Below, piece after piece: positions 14,857-16,252 of a stretch of 16,252 nucleotides of DNA; position 1 is the stretch's first letter; each line of letters begins with the position of its first letter. Source of the DNA: PS1 clade bacterium (GTDB lineage: Bacteria; Pseudomonadota; Alphaproteobacteria; RS24). The notes beneath the pieces were generated by a model that was given only the letters and a program-made list of their open reading frames with translations, was not told where the DNA came from and searched no databases. The DNA lies in NCBI GenBank assembly GCA_016779015.1, contig JADHOK010000019.1, positions 1-16,252 of the forward strand, given 5' to 3'. The position numbers and the translations under genes are program-made.

Positions 14857-15123
14857 ATGGCTGACCAATTAGGCGACGCGCTGGCTCAAGGCGACTTGCA
14901 ATCATTTTCCGATACGGTCAATTTCGCCCGTCATATCGGCATTCAATTGATCAAGGCTGAGAAAGACTGGGTCTCGCGCACCCATGTTCAAATCGTCGAC
15001 AGTTTCATTTTCGCAATAGGACGCGCAAAAGGTTCAAGAACAAAAATCGACCAGATCATTGATGATTATAGTGAAGTCATCGTCAACTATCTCGCACCCT
15101 ATATGCCGGCGGATGACGCATAG
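14857..15123 (+). CDS. Hypothetical protein, 88 aa, coupled to the GntP permease
   Basis: I do not recognise a family. The protein is soluble, without a signal peptide or cysteine, and appears all-helical: MADQLGDALAQGDLQSFSDTV, then IGIQLIKAEKDWVSRTHVQIVDSFIFAIGRAKGSR, then IDQIIDDYSEVIVNYLAPYM. Its GGAG ribosome-binding site overlaps the permease stop codon region, and the ATG lies 9 bases further on, so the two genes are almost certainly one transcript. It could be an accessory or regulatory partner of the permease, which is inference from position only. About 200 bases without genes follow. Confidence 0.75.
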   Translation: MADQLGDALAQGDLQSFSDTVNFARHIGIQLIKAEKDWVSRTHVQIVDSFIFAIGRAKGSRTKIDQIIDDYSEVIVNYLAPYMPADDA

Positions 15124-15287
15124 GCTAGGCGCTGTTTTTGCAAGGCTTCGCCAGCATGGGCATAGCTTATAATGCGTTCGGTTGGTACGGCTTTTGACGC
15201 GCCTTGGGGCGTTTCGCCCGCACGTCACTCGCGTTTAGCCAAGCAGCAATATTTTTGTGGTGAAAACTTAAACTTCCCTGCCTAGCG
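15124..15287. other. Intergenic region with small hairpins, no gene seen
   Basis: No convincing coding frame is present. A nested stem occurs at 15195-15227: outer arms tgacg/cgtca and inner arms gggcg/cgccc around ttt. No T-tract follows it, so it is not a clear terminator. An A/T-rich stretch near 15250-15275 precedes the promoter of the next gene. Confidence 0.5.
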
Positions 15288-15288
15288 T

Positions 15289-15316
15289 TTGTGAGCGCAA
15301 TCCGCGTCTTTATAAA
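15289..15316 (+). promoter_or_regulatory. Candidate promoter for the tandem ferredoxin-fold protein
   Basis: TTGTGA (15289-15294) and TATAAA (15311-15316) are separated by 16 bases and lie shortly before the ATG at 15333. The -10 matches five of six bases. The predicted leader would be only about 10 bases, close to the GAGGG ribosome-binding sequence. Confidence 0.4.
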
Positions 15317-15332
15317 TTTGAGGGTTAGTAAA

Positions 15333-15974
15333 ATGATTTTTGCATCAAATAGTTTCGCAGCTCAGCCGGGTCACGCCGACGAGTTCACCGGCCAAATGGC
15401 CAGCATGCTGGGTGTCATGCTCGAGCACGATGTGCAGGCGGGCATTAAAGTTTCCGTATCGGGTACCCACACAACCGAGGTGTTTATCAATAGCGTGTTT
15501 CCGGACATGAAAGCTTATGCGGCGGCCACGGCCAATATGCGCCAATCGGCCAAATGGGTTGAGGTTTATATGTCTATCGGTAACAGCGCCGCCACCGTTC
15601 CGCTCGACAGCATGGTGGCCGAAGTACTACCCGGCTTTGACGATGCGCCGTCGCTTTCTGAAGGCGTCATCATGCTCAATATGTGGCGCGCCCTGCCCGG
15701 TCGTCTGGCCGACTTGAAAGGCGGCATGGCGATTGCCAAGGAAATGCATATGCAACACGGTGCTAGCGCCGTGCGCGCCTATCAGGTCTATGGGGGCCGC
15801 TACAATGGCTGCTTTGGCTATAATGTTTCCTTCGCTGATATGGCAGCGATGGGGTCGTGGTGGGATTCAGCGCGCGACGATAATGAGAAATTCTTTGATG
15901 AAGCGGGCAAAAACCCTTCGGCTGAGATTCAGGCGCAAGTCATTCTCGACAATCCGGCGGTCATCGGTAAGTAG
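15333..15974 (+). CDS. Putative tandem dimeric alpha/beta-barrel (ferredoxin-like) protein
   Basis: This 213-residue soluble protein of unassigned function looks like two related halves. The first runs from SFAAQPGHADEFTGQMASML through VFPDMKAYAAATANMRQSAKWVEVY. The second runs from MWRALPGRLADLKGGMAIAKEM through VSFADMAAMGSWWDSARDDNEKFF. Each has a PG(H/R)..(E/D)..  helix, a strand and a second F.DM.A...... helix. This arrangement fits NIPSNAP/ABM-like ferredoxin-fold repeats, a group including small oxygenases, heme-binding and stress proteins. I see no diagnostic catalytic residues. The in-frame ATG at 15291 lies within the promoter region. ATG 15333, with GAGGG upstream, is preferred. It stands alone between two intergenic regions. 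Confidence 0.7.
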   Translation: MIFASNSFAAQPGHADEFTGQMASMLGVMLEHDVQAGIKVSVSGTHTTEVFINSVFPDMKAYAAATANMRQSAKWVEVYMSIGNSAATVPLDSMVAEVLPGFDDAPSLSEGVIMLNMWRALPGRLADLKGGMAIAKEMHMQHGASAVRAYQVYGGRYNGCFGYNVSFADMAAMGSWWDSARDDNEKFFDEAGKNPSAEIQAQVILDNPAVIGK

Positions 15975-16086
15975 ACAGTCAAATTAACCATAGGACTCGT
16001 GGCCTGCGCCGCGGGCCCTTATGCTTTTGGCCACCATTTCGCAATGGTAAAAAGCTGAAAGCAAATATCAATACTTATATGATGAA

Positions 16087-16162
16087 TGGTGAGCCCGGAA
16101 GGATTCGAACCTTCGACCCACTGATTAAAAGTCAGTTGCTCTACCACCTGAGCTACGGGCCC
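16087..16162 (-). tRNA. tRNA-Lys (anticodon UUU)
   Basis: Read on the minus strand, the 76 bases fold as a complete cloverleaf. The acceptor stem is GGGCCCG/CGGGCTC with one G:T pair. The D arm is GCTC/GAGC, and the anticodon stem ACTGA/TCAGT encloses CTTTTAA, giving anticodon TTT. The variable loop is GGGTC, and the T arm GAAGG/CCTTC encloses TTCGAAT. The discriminator A is followed by an encoded CCA end (16089-16087). Confidence 0.97.
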
Positions 16163-16173
16163 ACTAGGCAGCT

Positions 16174-16202
16174 TATGTAGCCCCTCCGACGATTCATCGC
16201 AA
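16174..16202 (-). promoter_or_regulatory. Candidate tRNA-Lys promoter
   Basis: On the minus strand TTGCGA (16202-16197) and TACATA (16179-16174) are separated by 17 bases, with the -10 element ending 11 bases before the mature tRNA 5' end. Spacing fits a tRNA promoter; the hexamer matches are partial. Confidence 0.4.
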
Positions 16203-16252
16203 CACCCAATTTGTCGCAAGTTTTGCCTTAACGCCCAAAGCCAGCGCGCCAA

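Noticed and set aside
15288..15300. TTGTGAGCGCAA, like part of a lac-type operator
   Set aside because: It is short, only partly symmetric and overlaps a plausible -35 element; no LacI-type regulator is nearby.
16033..16053. Hairpin ACCATT/AATGGT near the 3' side of the tRNA
   Set aside because: On the plus strand it is followed by A residues, and on the minus strand the T-run precedes the stem, so it is not an intrinsic terminator in either direction.
16019..16252. Minus-strand open frame containing AQVVEQLTFNQWVEGSNPSGLT
   Set aside because: The peptide is the translation of the tRNA-Lys gene, a common false gene call; the cloverleaf explains the sequence.

Overview
The window reads as a chromosomal segment of an alphaproteobacterium of moderate GC content. 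The evidence is the GlmU and GlmS sequences, a DUF502 membrane protein, a phosphotransferase/DUF6285 pair, a 588-residue DmdC-type acyl-CoA dehydrogenase and a tRNA-Lys gene. I cannot name a genus. No phage genes, transposases, CRISPR arrays or defence genes are visible.

Left part (1-3369, minus strand): the 5' part of a DUF502 membrane protein runs off the left edge. Next comes a short intergenic zone packed with hairpins, one of which is a good intrinsic terminator. Then follows a large surface or secreted protein with an N-terminal lipobox, cadherin-like repeats, RTX calcium-binding nonapeptides and a type I secretion-like C-terminus. This gene is split by a frameshift that lies exactly at the end of a duplicated cadherin unit. 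A 450-bp AT-rich gap with an imperfect palindrome separates it from the next genes.

Middle (3823-9160): a plus-strand cluster holds an APH-fold phosphotransferase, a DUF6285 protein and a 28-residue lipoprotein not previously called. It converges with a minus-strand set: glmU-glmS (amino-sugar and UDP-GlcNAc synthesis, with no gap between the genes), then a 76-residue hypothetical protein overlapping a DCC-family (DUF393) thiol-disulfide protein.

Right part (9283-16252): an acyl-CoA dehydrogenase and a non-canonical crotonase are divergently transcribed, suggesting linked acyl-CoA metabolism. A GPH-type sugar/cation symporter is divergent from a GntP-type permease followed closely by an 88-residue hypothetical protein. 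After these come a protein that looks like a tandem ferredoxin-like (dimeric alpha/beta barrel) duplication, and a tRNA-Lys(UUU) gene on the minus strand.

Most of the window is ordinary metabolism. The points most worth a second look are the broken RTX/cadherin gene with its lipobox, the tiny lipoprotein, and the small unassigned proteins coupled to transporter and GlmU/S genes.
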